Assembly: GCF_001908375.1 (NCBI RefSeq)
Contig: NZ_CP017241.1
Span: 189,001-253,000, forward strand
Length of the DNA: 64,000 nt
From: Rhizobium etli 8C-3
Lineage (GTDB): Bacteria > Pseudomonadota > Alphaproteobacteria > Rhizobiales > Rhizobiaceae
Reading direction: 5' to 3'
Part shown: one piece after another, positions 56,608 through 64,000 of the stretch
How the letters are laid out: every line of letters begins with the position of its first letter
Numbering within the stretch: the first letter of the stretch is position 1
Program-made: the position numbers and the translations under genes
Notes under the pieces: generated by a model
Told to the model about the DNA's origin: nothing
Database searches by the model: none
The model's input: the letters and a program-made list of their open reading frames with translations, nothing else

Positions 56608-57614
56608 TGTTCGGTCTCGATCCGATAGTGCTCGCCATCATCGTGCTGGTTGCGGTCGCTGCGGGCGCGGTTTGCTATGGCCTGCTTTTCAGCCGTTTGG
56701 AAACCGAGAAGAAGGCTGCCAATCGCGTCAGCCGCGTTGCTTCAACCGAGACCGACCGGGTGAAGGTCAAGGCGGCACGCGACCGTGTCCAGGAAATGTC
56801 GAAGCGCCGCAAGTCGGTCCAGGACAATCTCAAGGATCTCGAAAAGCGCCAGCAGGAAAACACAAAACGCAAACTGTCCCTGAAGTCGCGGCTGACCCAG
56901 GCGGGCTTTGCGATCACGCCCGCCAAATTCTACATGTTCAGCGCCGCCTTCGGCCTGTTCCTGATGCTGATTGCGCTGCTCGCCGGCGCGCCGATGCTGG
57001 TCGTACTTGCGCTACCGATCGTTGCCGGCCTCGGTCTGCCGCGGTGGATCCTCGGCTTCCTGATAAAGCGCCGCCAGAACAAATTCCTCGACGAATTTCC
57101 GAACGCGCTCGACGTCATCGTGCGTTCGATCAAGTCGGGCCTGCCGCTGAACGATGCGATCCGCCTCATCGCAAATGAAGGCCGCGATCCGGTCAAGAGC
57201 GAATTTCGCCGTGTCGTGGAATCCCAGCAGGTCGGCCTCAGTGTTCCCGACGCCTGCGGGCGCATGACCAACTACATGCCGCTGCAGGAAGTGAGCTTCT
57301 TTGCGATCGTGATCGCCATTCAGTCGCAGGCCGGCGGCAATCTTTCCGAAGCGATCGGCAACCTCTCGAAGGTACTGCGCGACCGCAAAAAGATGAAGGC
57401 CAAGGTGAAGGCGCTGTCGATGGAGGCCAAGGCTTCGGCTGTCATCATCGGCGCTTTGCCCTTTATCGTCGCCACGCTCGTCTACCTGACATCGCCGCAA
57501 TACATGATGGTTCTGTTCACCGATCCGCGTGGTCACTTCATCATGGGGCTATCGGCGGTGTGGATGTCGATCGGCATCTTCGTCATGCGCAACATGGTCA
57601 ATTTCGACATCTAG
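56604..57614 (+). CDS. tadB: Flp pilus inner-membrane platform protein TadB
   Basis: 336 residues from ATG 56604 (ATGA overlap with cpaF; another ATG follows immediately). N-terminal helix IVLAIIVLVAVAAGAVCYGLLF, a charged linker rich in Lys/Arg/Glu (about 35-95), then a type II secretion F domain (about 150-330) with FPNALDVIVRSIKSGLPLNDA and IQSQAGGNLSEAIGNLS. Forms the platform with TadC. Confidence 0.94.
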   Translation: MMFGLDPIVLAIIVLVAVAAGAVCYGLLFSRLETEKKAANRVSRVASTETDRVKVKAARDRVQEMSKRRKSVQDNLKDLEKRQQENTKRKLSLKSRLTQAGFAITPAKFYMFSAAFGLFLMLIALLAGAPMLVVLALPIVAGLGLPRWILGFLIKRRQNKFLDEFPNALDVIVRSIKSGLPLNDAIRLIANEGRDPVKSEFRRVVESQQVGLSVPDACGRMTNYMPLQEVSFFAIVIAIQSQAGGNLSEAIGNLSKVLRDRKKMKAKVKALSMEAKASAVIIGALPFIVATLVYLTSPQYMMVLFTDPRGHFIMGLSAVWMSIGIFVMRNMVNFDI

Positions 57615-57630
57615 CCTGGGGGGACGCGTC

Positions 57631-58611
57631 ATGTCAGCAGATCTTGCAGCGCGATTGACCGATCCGGCCATGCTCGTCGCGCTTCTGGTTGCGGTCGCTG
57701 TCTTTGCGACCTTCTACACGATCGCCATTCCCTTCTTCGAGCGCGGCGACCTGAACAAGCGCATGCGGGCCGTTTCGACCGAGCGTGATCAGATTCGAGC
57801 ACGTGAGCGTGCCCGCATGACGGAGGCGGGAAACAAGGGGTCTCTCCGCAACCAAAACAATCGCTCTGTCCGCCAGATCGTCGAGCGCTTCAACCTGCGC
57901 AAGGCGCTCGTCGACGAAAACACGATGAACAAGCTGCGTGCAGCCGGCTACCGCTCGGAAAACGCCCTGAACACCTTCCTCGTCGCCCGCTTCCTTCTGC
58001 CCTTTGTCTTCCTCGCCCTCGCAGCCTTTTGGATTTTCGGTCTCGGCAACCTCGCAGCCAAGCCGCTTCCCATCCGCCTGCTTGCCATGATCGGCATGGG
58101 CTATCTCGGCTTCTATGCGCCGAACATCTTCATCTCGAACCGCATGTCGAAGCGTCAGCATTCGATCAAGCGTGCCTGGCCCGATGCCCTCGACCTGATG
58201 CTGATTTGCGTCGAGTCCGGCATCTCGATCGAAGCAGCGATGCGCCGCGTATCGGAAGAACTCGGCGAGCAATCGCCGCCGCTTGCCGAGGAGATGGTGC
58301 TGACGACGGCCGAGCTTTCCTTCCTGCCGGACCGCCGTCAGGCACTCGAAAATCTGGGCACGCGCACGCAGATCGATCTCGTGCGGTCCGTCACCCAGGC
58401 CCTCATCCAGGCCGACCGTTACGGCACGCCGATTTCGCAGGCGCTGCGCGTTCTTGCACAGGAAGGACGAGACGAGCGCATGAACGAGGCTGAAAAGAAG
58501 GCGGCTGCCTTGCCGCCGAAATTGACCGTTCCGATGATCTTGTTCTTCCTTCCCGTCCTCGTCGCCGTCATCCTCGGCCCGGCCGGCATCCAGGTCGCCG
58601 ACAGGTTCTGA
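57631..58611 (+). CDS. tadC: Flp pilus inner-membrane platform protein TadC
   Basis: 326 residues from ATG 57631, preceded by GGGGGG. Same family as TadB: N-terminal helix MLVALLVAVAVFATFYTIAI, a basic linker, helices near 120-165, and the F domain with WPDALDLMLICVESGISIEA near 182 and YGTPISQALRVLAQEGRDE. Last gene of the plus-arm operon. The upstream codons of the frame belong to tadB. Confidence 0.94.
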   Translation: MSADLAARLTDPAMLVALLVAVAVFATFYTIAIPFFERGDLNKRMRAVSTERDQIRARERARMTEAGNKGSLRNQNNRSVRQIVERFNLRKALVDENTMNKLRAAGYRSENALNTFLVARFLLPFVFLALAAFWIFGLGNLAAKPLPIRLLAMIGMGYLGFYAPNIFISNRMSKRQHSIKRAWPDALDLMLICVESGISIEAAMRRVSEELGEQSPPLAEEMVLTTAELSFLPDRRQALENLGTRTQIDLVRSVTQALIQADRYGTPISQALRVLAQEGRDERMNEAEKKAAALPPKLTVPMILFFLPVLVAVILGPAGIQVADRF

Positions 58612-58730
58612 TGCGGCTTGCAGGCGAGACGGAAACCGGCTAGCCGTAGTTCTCCGTGGCAAATGAGATGGAAGACCAGGCAAGTGCCGACGGGCCGCTC
58701 GTCTGGGGCCTTTGGAAACCAGGAGGAGCC

Positions 58731-59366
58731 ATGATGTCTTCTGCAGCCATCCTCACCAGTATCTTTGTAGCACTGATGGTCGGCGCGATGAGCCCCGGCC
58801 CGAGTTTTGTCGTCGTTTCCCGCATCGCCATTTCCCGCTCGCGCCTTGATGGCCTAGCGGCGGCGCTGGCGATGGGTGTCGGTGGCGTCATCTTCGGCAT
58901 TCTTGCGCTTGCGGGCCTGACGGCTTTGCTGACGCAATTCGCGTGGCTCTACCTGGTGCTGAAATTTGCAGGCGGTGCCTATCTCGTCTACATCGCGTTT
59001 CGCATCTGGCAGGGCGCGAAGGCGCCTCTCGAGGTCCCGGGTGCGGTTGAGGGCAGGGCGTCGCTCGGACGCAGTTTCTCGATGGCGTTGCTGACGCAGC
59101 TCAGCAATCCGAAGACCATCATCGTCTATGCGAGCATATTTGCAGCTTTTCTGCCGAAAACGGTGCCCGCAGGTGTCATGATCGGTCTGCCGATCGGAAT
59201 CTTCGCGATTGAGGCCGGATGGTACTCGATCGTGGCGCTGGCTTTCTCCGCCCGCCGTCCGCGCCAGGTCTATTTGGCCGCCAAGCACTGGATCGACCGC
59301 GCAGCCGGGGTTGTCATGGGCGGGCTGGGATTGCGCCTGATGTTCTCCGGCGCGATGCTTCGGTAG
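58731..59366 (+). CDS. LysE/RhtB-family amino-acid exporter
   Basis: 211 residues from ATG 58731, preceded by AGGAGG four bases upstream, a strong ribosome site (an ATG follows directly). Six hydrophobic helices; signature VGAMSPGPSFVVVSRIAIS near 16-34 and SNPKTIIVYASIFAAFLP near 125. The family exports amino acids, homoserine lactone or threonine; substrate not decidable. It interrupts the pilus locus between tadC and tadD and has no evident link to it. Confidence 0.92.
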   Translation: MMSSAAILTSIFVALMVGAMSPGPSFVVVSRIAISRSRLDGLAAALAMGVGGVIFGILALAGLTALLTQFAWLYLVLKFAGGAYLVYIAFRIWQGAKAPLEVPGAVEGRASLGRSFSMALLTQLSNPKTIIVYASIFAAFLPKTVPAGVMIGLPIGIFAIEAGWYSIVALAFSARRPRQVYLAAKHWIDRAAGVVMGGLGLRLMFSGAMLR

Positions 59367-59373
59367 TCGGAGG

Positions 59374-60198
59374 TCAGTTGGTGTTGCTTGGCGGGGCGCT
59401 GTCCTTCGCCGCCAGTTTCTGCCATGAATTCTGCTGGGAAAGCATCGAACGCAAATAGGCGACGTTGGCGTCTGCCTGCTGCGGGGCGAGCTCGCGACGG
59501 GCAATCTCTTCGGCCTCCCGAAAACGACCCTGCAGGCCGACAGCAAGGGCGAGGTTCTGCCTGACACGGCTGTCGGTACCCGGCTGGCCCGCCGCCTGCT
59601 TGAGATAGGTTTCGGCGGTCCTGAGATCGCCTGTCAGCACGTAGGACATGCCGAGGTTTGAAAGCACGGAAGGCTCGTTCGGCATGATGTCCAGTGCATC
59701 GCGATAACGCGCCCGCGCATCGCTGGGCTTGCCCATCTGGTCGAGAATCGCGCCCTGGGCAGAAATGAGCTTCCAGTCGGGCCGGTCGGGGGTTTGCGCC
59801 CGGCCGATCGTGTCGAGCGCTTGCTGGAACTGTCCTGCAGCTGCCTGAGCCTTGCCATAGGCAGCAAGGACATTGCGATCCTTGGGATTGGAAATCGCAA
59901 CCTGCTGCATGACAGCAAGGGCCTGCGCGTCCCGCCCGGCCATGCGCAGCAGGTTGGCGTAGTTGACGCCGTTTACCGGATCGCGGGGATCTTTCTCGTA
60001 GGCCTGTCCGACCCGTTCCGTCATTGCGTGAAGCTCGTTCGAATCCATGGTTTCGACGGGCTTTGTCAACTTCGGTACCGAACCCGTCGTCATCTTGTCC
60101 TTGGTCGTCGAGCAACCGGCGAGCGCGGCGACAACCAGCGCTGCTGCGACACAGGGGAGAATACGGTTCTTGAGTGGATGGATGGCCGGGAGAGGCAT
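59374..60198 (-). CDS. tadD: TPR lipoprotein TadD-like
   Basis: 274 residues with lipobox ALVVAALAGCSTTK near 20-33. The mature part has tetratricopeptide repeats from about residue 50 to 240, for example PNEPSVLSNLGMSYVLTGDL and DPVNGVNYANLLRMAGRDAQ. TadD lipoproteins support secretin assembly of Tad pili. It lies on the opposite strand to tadC, separated by the LysE gene, and converges with it by seven bases. Confidence 0.88.
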   Translation of the reverse strand: MPLPAIHPLKNRILPCVAAALVVAALAGCSTTKDKMTTGSVPKLTKPVETMDSNELHAMTERVGQAYEKDPRDPVNGVNYANLLRMAGRDAQALAVMQQVAISNPKDRNVLAAYGKAQAAAGQFQQALDTIGRAQTPDRPDWKLISAQGAILDQMGKPSDARARYRDALDIMPNEPSVLSNLGMSYVLTGDLRTAETYLKQAAGQPGTDSRVRQNLALAVGLQGRFREAEEIARRELAPQQADANVAYLRSMLSQQNSWQKLAAKDSAPPSNTN

Positions 60199-60341
60199 TG
60201 CGCTTTCCTGAATTCAGAAACTGGCGCCTGACCTCTAAGCGGAACAGGGAAAGGTTTGACGCAATCTTCACTCCAGCAATAGTCTGTTAACCCTAACGGA
60301 CGGTTAAAAAAACGATTCCCGGACATCGTCGAAGGATAAAT

Positions 60342-61727
60342 ATGGCCCCCTATCAGTTCATCGAGAGACCCACGCCTTTCAACACCAAAGGCGGTTCCAC
60401 ATTGCCGATCTTCGCGGTTACTCCGGCCCATATCGAGACCGGCACGATCGATCCGATCGCGCTCGATTGGGCGAAGAAGGCAGGTTACAAGGCAGAAAGC
60501 GGTTCGCTGCTGCTGATCCCGACCGCCGCCGGTCATCTGGGCGGCGCGCTTTTCGGTCTCGGCGCCAATCCATCGGAGCAGCCCTATATCACCGGCAAGC
60601 TTGCCCGTTCACTGCCCGCCGGCGACTGGCATGTCGAAACCGCACCTTTGACGGCAAACCGCCTCTCGCTCGGTTTCGGTCTCGGCAGCTACCGTTTCGA
60701 CCGCTATCGTTCCGACAAGCAGGCAGCCGCGACGCTGATGATCCCGCGTGATGCCGACGGCGCGGACATCAAGCGTCAGCTTGCTGGCGTCTTCCTTGCC
60801 CGTGATCTCATCAACACGCCGACCAATGACATGGGCCCCGAACAGCTCGAAGCGGCCTTCCGCGGCCTTGCCGAGCACTATAAGGCGGAAATGTCGGTCA
60901 TCATCGGCGATGATCTGCTCAAGGAGAACTTCCCGCTGGTCCACACCGTCGGCCGCGCCAGCGCCGACGCGCCACGGCTTTTGGAACTGCGCTGGGGCAA
61001 GAAGGGCCATCGCAAGGTCACGCTGGTCGGCAAGGGCGTGTGCTTCGATACCGGCGGCCTCGACATCAAGCCGGCCTCCTCCATGCTCTTGATGAAGAAG
61101 GACATGGGCGGTGCGGCGAACGTGATGGGCCTTGCGCTGATGATCATGGACGCGAAGCTGAAGGTCGAGCTGCGCGTCATCATTCCCGTCGTTGAAAATG
61201 CGATCTCGGCAAATGCCTTCCGCCCGGGAGACATCTACAAGAGCCGCAAGGGCCTGACAGTCCAGATCGACAATACCGATGCGGAAGGCCGCCTGATCCT
61301 CGCCGATGCGCTGGCTTATGCCGACGAGGAATCACCGGATCTCCTGATCGACATGGCGACGCTGACGGGCGCTGCCCGCGTTGCGCTCGGCCCTGATCTT
61401 CCGCCCTTCTTCACGGATGACGAAAACCTTGCCCACGATCTGACCGAAGCAAGCCTGGAGACGGACGACCCGCTATGGCGGCTGCCGCTCTATATGGGCT
61501 ATGACAAGGATATCCGCGCCAAGATCGCCGACATCACCAACGCCCCGGCGGGCGGCATGGGGGGTGCGATCACGGCAGCACTGTTCCTGAAGCGCTTTGT
61601 CAGCAACGCCAAGAGCTGGGCGCATTTCGACATCTACGGATGGGCGCCGACCGAGCGGGCTCATTCGCCAGGCGGCGGCGAGGCGCAGGCAATCCGCGCG
61701 CTTTACCACCATATCCGCCACGGCTGA
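60342..61727 (+). CDS. M17 leucyl aminopeptidase family protein
   Basis: 461 residues. Two-metal active site in VGKGVCFDTGGLDIKPASSM near 228-247, MKKDMGGAANVMG near 250, and NTDAEGRLILADAL near 311, with the invariant Lys, Asp, Glu and Arg present. Residues 1-180 form the N-terminal domain. It removes N-terminal residues from peptides in the cytoplasm. It matches the PepA/PepB family in length; it starts the last plus-strand run in the window. Confidence 0.95.
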   Translation: MAPYQFIERPTPFNTKGGSTLPIFAVTPAHIETGTIDPIALDWAKKAGYKAESGSLLLIPTAAGHLGGALFGLGANPSEQPYITGKLARSLPAGDWHVETAPLTANRLSLGFGLGSYRFDRYRSDKQAAATLMIPRDADGADIKRQLAGVFLARDLINTPTNDMGPEQLEAAFRGLAEHYKAEMSVIIGDDLLKENFPLVHTVGRASADAPRLLELRWGKKGHRKVTLVGKGVCFDTGGLDIKPASSMLLMKKDMGGAANVMGLALMIMDAKLKVELRVIIPVVENAISANAFRPGDIYKSRKGLTVQIDNTDAEGRLILADALAYADEESPDLLIDMATLTGAARVALGPDLPPFFTDDENLAHDLTEASLETDDPLWRLPLYMGYDKDIRAKIADITNAPAGGMGGAITAALFLKRFVSNAKSWAHFDIYGWAPTERAHSPGGGEAQAIRALYHHIRHG

Positions 61728-61843
61728 CTGGCAATCGTTGAAATTTTATTCACCTTGCGGGGCGGCAGGTTCTGGCGCCTCTTGCCTGCCGGCATCCTGT
61801 CCGGGAAAATAGAACGCTGGCGTAATGATTTTTCGGAGGAGCC

Positions 61844-62194
61844 TTGCCGATCGAACTGACTGCATCGCAGGCCCTGCGGCTCTGGCACGGCGTGACCCTC
61901 AACCAGGTTCACCATGACGAACGTGATTTGACGTTGCGCCAGATGGCGATCCTGCTGCATATCTATCTGGTGCCGCCGCCCCATACGGTGCGTGGGCTTG
62001 CCGCGACTCTGAACGTGACGAAACCGGTTATCACCCGGGCGCTGGATACGATGGGCGAAATGGGCCTTGTCGATCGGGCACGCGACGAAAGCGACCGCCG
62101 GAACGTGATCATCAAGCGCACCGTCGGCGGCGCGCTCTATCTCGAGAAGCTCGGCGACCTGGTGCGTGACCAGGGGCGCCGCCTGCCGATCTAA
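61844..62194 (+). CDS. MarR-family regulator, short
   Basis: 116 residues from a TTG at 61844 with GGAGGA six bases upstream, the best start available. The winged-helix core is intact: TVRGLAATLNVTKPVITRAL and the wing MGLVDRARDESDRRNVIIKR with the D-x-R-R motif. The N-terminal and C-terminal dimerisation helices are shorter than in classical MarR (about 145). It is 17 bases before the NlpC/P60 gene, suggesting joint transcription. Confidence 0.85.
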   Translation: MPIELTASQALRLWHGVTLNQVHHDERDLTLRQMAILLHIYLVPPPHTVRGLAATLNVTKPVITRALDTMGEMGLVDRARDESDRRNVIIKRTVGGALYLEKLGDLVRDQGRRLPI

Positions 62195-62211
62195 GTGGAA
62201 TGGAGATGACG

Positions 62212-63060
62212 ATGCTCGACCGCCGCCTGCATGCCTATCGGCCCGATCTTGCCGAAGCGGGTCTTGAAGGCAAGGTCGAGGCCTTGCGCTTCGTTTTCGG
62301 TAGCCCGGCGCGGATCGCCGTTCCCGTTGCACCGCTTCGCCCGCAACCGGACATTTCGGTCGGCATCGACACCGAACTGCTCCTCGGGGAGGATGTAACG
62401 GTCTTTGACCGCGCCGGGGGCTGGTGCTGGATAAAGGCCGCTTCGGACGGTTATGTCGGCTACATGCCGGAGGAGATGCTGTCAGGCGCCCAGGCGGAGC
62501 CGACACATATCGTCACCGTGCAGCGCACGTTCCTCTATCCGCAACCCGAATTGCGAACACCCTATCGTTTCGTGCTTTCCATGGGCAGCCGCGTCAGGGT
62601 CGCGGGTGAGGAAGAGGTGCGCGGAAACCACTACGTGGTTCTGGAGGATGGCACCGCCATTTTTGCAAGGCATGTCCAGCCGGTCAGCGCCGGCAAGGAT
62701 GACGACTACGTCGAGATCGCGTCGCGCTTCGTGAATGCGCCCTACCTGTGGGGCGGTCGTTCAGGCCTTGGCATCGATTGTTCTGCCCTCGTTCAATTGG
62801 CCATGCTGATGACCGGCAGAAGCGCGCCGCGCGACACGGACATGCAGGCAGCAGGTCTTGGCGAGAGGATCGATCGCTCAGGACTTCGCCGCGGCGACCT
62901 GGTCTTCTGGAAGGGACATGTCGCAATCATGGAGGACCCCGAAACGATCATTCACGCCAACGGCTACACGATGACAGTTGCCCGCGAGAATTTCGAGGCG
63001 GCCGTCAAACGGATCGGCGAGCTCTACCAACAGCCGACCGGCTACCGCCGTCCGGTCTGA
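62212..63060 (+). CDS. NlpC/P60 peptidoglycan hydrolase with SH3 domains
   Basis: 282 residues from ATG 62212, with GGAG six bases upstream (ATGs at 62200 and 62206 are possible). Two bacterial SH3-like regions (about 45-155; WIKAASDGYVGYMPEEM) precede an NlpC/P60 domain (about 165-280) with the catalytic Cys in GIDCSALVQLA, His in KGHVAIME and IHANGYTM as third polar residue. It has no signal peptide that I can see, which is usual for this rhizobial group. It cleaves gamma-D-Glu-meso-DAP-type bonds in cell-wall peptides. Confidence 0.88.
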   Translation: MLDRRLHAYRPDLAEAGLEGKVEALRFVFGSPARIAVPVAPLRPQPDISVGIDTELLLGEDVTVFDRAGGWCWIKAASDGYVGYMPEEMLSGAQAEPTHIVTVQRTFLYPQPELRTPYRFVLSMGSRVRVAGEEEVRGNHYVVLEDGTAIFARHVQPVSAGKDDDYVEIASRFVNAPYLWGGRSGLGIDCSALVQLAMLMTGRSAPRDTDMQAAGLGERIDRSGLRRGDLVFWKGHVAIMEDPETIIHANGYTMTVARENFEAAVKRIGELYQQPTGYRRPV

Positions 63061-63918
63061 TCAAAATCGCCGCGGGTCGAGGAAATCGCGCAGTCCATCG
63101 CCCAGCATGTTGAAGCCGAGAACGCCGAGCGCGATTGCAAGGCCGGGCAGGATGGCAAGCCATGGCGCCAGCCCAAGATAGGTTTGGGAATCGGCGAGCA
63201 TCCGACCCCAGGTCGGCGCCGGCGGCGCCACGCCGAGGCCAAGGAAACTCAATCCGGCCTCAGTGAGGATCGCCAGCCCAAGCTGGATTGAGCCATGGAC
63301 GATGATCTGGTTCATGATGTTGGGAAGCACATGGCGCACCGAGATCGTCAAGCGGCTGTTGCCGATCGCGCGCGCCGCCAGCACATAGTCGCGGCTCCAG
63401 GCCTGAAGGGCAGCAGCAAGTGTCACCCGCGCGAAGACCGGGATCATGAAGGCGGCAATCGCCATGATCGCCGTGGCCCTGCCGGACCCGAGAAAAGCAC
63501 CGAGAATCATCGCCGAGAGGATCGGCGGCAGCGAGAAGATGATGTCGCAGACGCGCATCAGCAGTGTTTCGAAAATGCCGCGGGTCGCTGCTGCCGAAAT
63601 GCCGGCAAGCGAACCGATCGCGCCGCCGATGGCTACCGCGGTGATGGCGATCGACAGCGAATTCCAGCATCCGGCCATCAGCATCGAAAGAACGTCGCGG
63701 CCGAATTGGTCGGTACCGAGCACGCCGTAAGCGAAAGGCGGCTGCAGTTTGTAGATGATGTGCATCTTTGCTGGCGGCACCGGCGTCCAGACGAGTGACA
63801 GAAGTGCAACCGAAACAAGCAGTCCGACGACCGATGATCCTGCGAGAAGCCTTGTGTGCCGGCTAATGATAAATAGGCGCCTTTTGATGGAAGTATCGGA
63901 TGCGAACGCCATTGTCAT
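63061..63918 (-). CDS. Dpp/Opp-type ABC transporter permease (DppC-like)
   Basis: 285 residues with about six helices: FGRDVLSMLMAGCWNSLSIA near 75 and the EAA loop YVLAARAIGNSRLTISVRHVL near 172. The C-terminus ALGVLGFNMLGDGLRDFLDP is typical of DppC. Its start codon overlaps the stop of the upstream permease by four bases. The peptide or nickel substrate is unknown because the binding protein lies outside the window. Confidence 0.94.
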   Translation of the reverse strand: MTMAFASDTSIKRRLFIISRHTRLLAGSSVVGLLVSVALLSLVWTPVPPAKMHIIYKLQPPFAYGVLGTDQFGRDVLSMLMAGCWNSLSIAITAVAIGGAIGSLAGISAAATRGIFETLLMRVCDIIFSLPPILSAMILGAFLGSGRATAIMAIAAFMIPVFARVTLAAALQAWSRDYVLAARAIGNSRLTISVRHVLPNIMNQIIVHGSIQLGLAILTEAGLSFLGLGVAPPAPTWGRMLADSQTYLGLAPWLAILPGLAIALGVLGFNMLGDGLRDFLDPRRF

Positions 63919-64000
63919 ACATTCCTTCGCAGTCGCGGATCGATCGCCAGATAGGACATCTCGACGAGGAAATTCATGATGACGACGAGCGCGGCAAGAA
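63915..64000 (-). CDS. Dpp/Opp-type ABC transporter permease (DppB-like), C-terminal end only
   Basis: Only the last 27 or so codons are inside the window. The visible end reads LVVIMNFLVEMSYLAIDPRL then RRNV and a stop at 63915, the usual DppB C-terminus with the membrane helix followed by DPR. It overlaps the DppC-like gene by four bases. The rest lies beyond 64000. Confidence 0.8.
   Translation of the reverse strand, partial: LAALVVIMNFLVEMSYLAIDPRLRRNV

Overview
This is a chromosomal stretch of an alphaproteobacterium of the Rhizobium/Agrobacterium group. The evidence is combined: a eukaryotic-type glutamine synthetase II with the rhizobial 63-residue gstI divergent from it, a CtrA-type box in a Tad/Cpa pilus locus, a rhizobial-style C-P lyase operon (phnGHIJKL plus acetyltransferase, DUF1045, phnM, phnN), a yejABEF importer, and a candidate alpha-r7 (Smr7C-type) small RNA between marR and polA. 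Coding density is high, base composition is even, and I see no insertion sequence, integrase, prophage or CRISPR array.

Layout. 0-1.2 kb: start of an M20 peptidase gene (cut by the window edge), a MarR regulator and the sRNA. 1.6-7.1 kb: polA and a membrane-domain-less ftsK. 7.1-15.7 kb: C-P lyase operon on the minus strand, divergent from its regulator phnF, with a candidate Pho box and a perfect palindromic operator in the shared intergenic region. 15.7-21.7 kb: minus-strand run mepA, mgsA, glk, MsbA-like exporter, dapB, gpmA, ending at a strong terminator. 21.9-28.8 kb: yejABEF oligopeptide/microcin-C-type importer and a hydroxypyruvate reductase. 28.9-35.6 kb: small membrane protein, pncB, DUF72, gstI/glnII, DUF763, tRNA-Ser(GGA) and a small membrane protein.

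36.0-47.6 kb is a nucleoside utilisation island. A BMP-type binding protein, a double ATPase and two permeases import nucleosides; cdd, purine nucleoside phosphorylase, deoC and deoA follow on the same strand; upp, add and deoB lie on the other strand. Together they cover import, deamination, phosphorolysis, pentose-phosphate isomerisation and aldol cleavage. An aspartic protease gene of the TIGR02281 type separates the two arms.

47.7-60.2 kb is a Tad/Flp pilus locus in two divergent arms. The minus arm has a CpaC-N-domain protein and two TadE/TadF-like pseudopilins. The plus arm has flp, cpaA, cpaB, cpaC, cpaD, cpaE, cpaF, tadB and tadC, with a TadD-like TPR lipoprotein on the minus strand after an intervening LysE-type exporter. 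60.3-64.0 kb holds a leucyl aminopeptidase, a MarR regulator, an NlpC/P60 hydrolase and the start of a Dpp/Opp-type permease pair.

Most genes belong to well-known families. The items most worth a second look are regulatory: the Pho box/PhnF operator pair, the NtrC-like dyad lying across the gstI promoter with a sigma-54 promoter for glnII, the CtrA-like box placed next to a perfect TATAAT upstream of cpaB, terminator-like hairpins inside the nucleoside and pilus operons, and the candidate sRNA. Enzymatically, a 2H-phosphoesterase-like protein could fill the PhnP step in the C-P lyase operon. I did not find a clearly undescribed multi-gene system.
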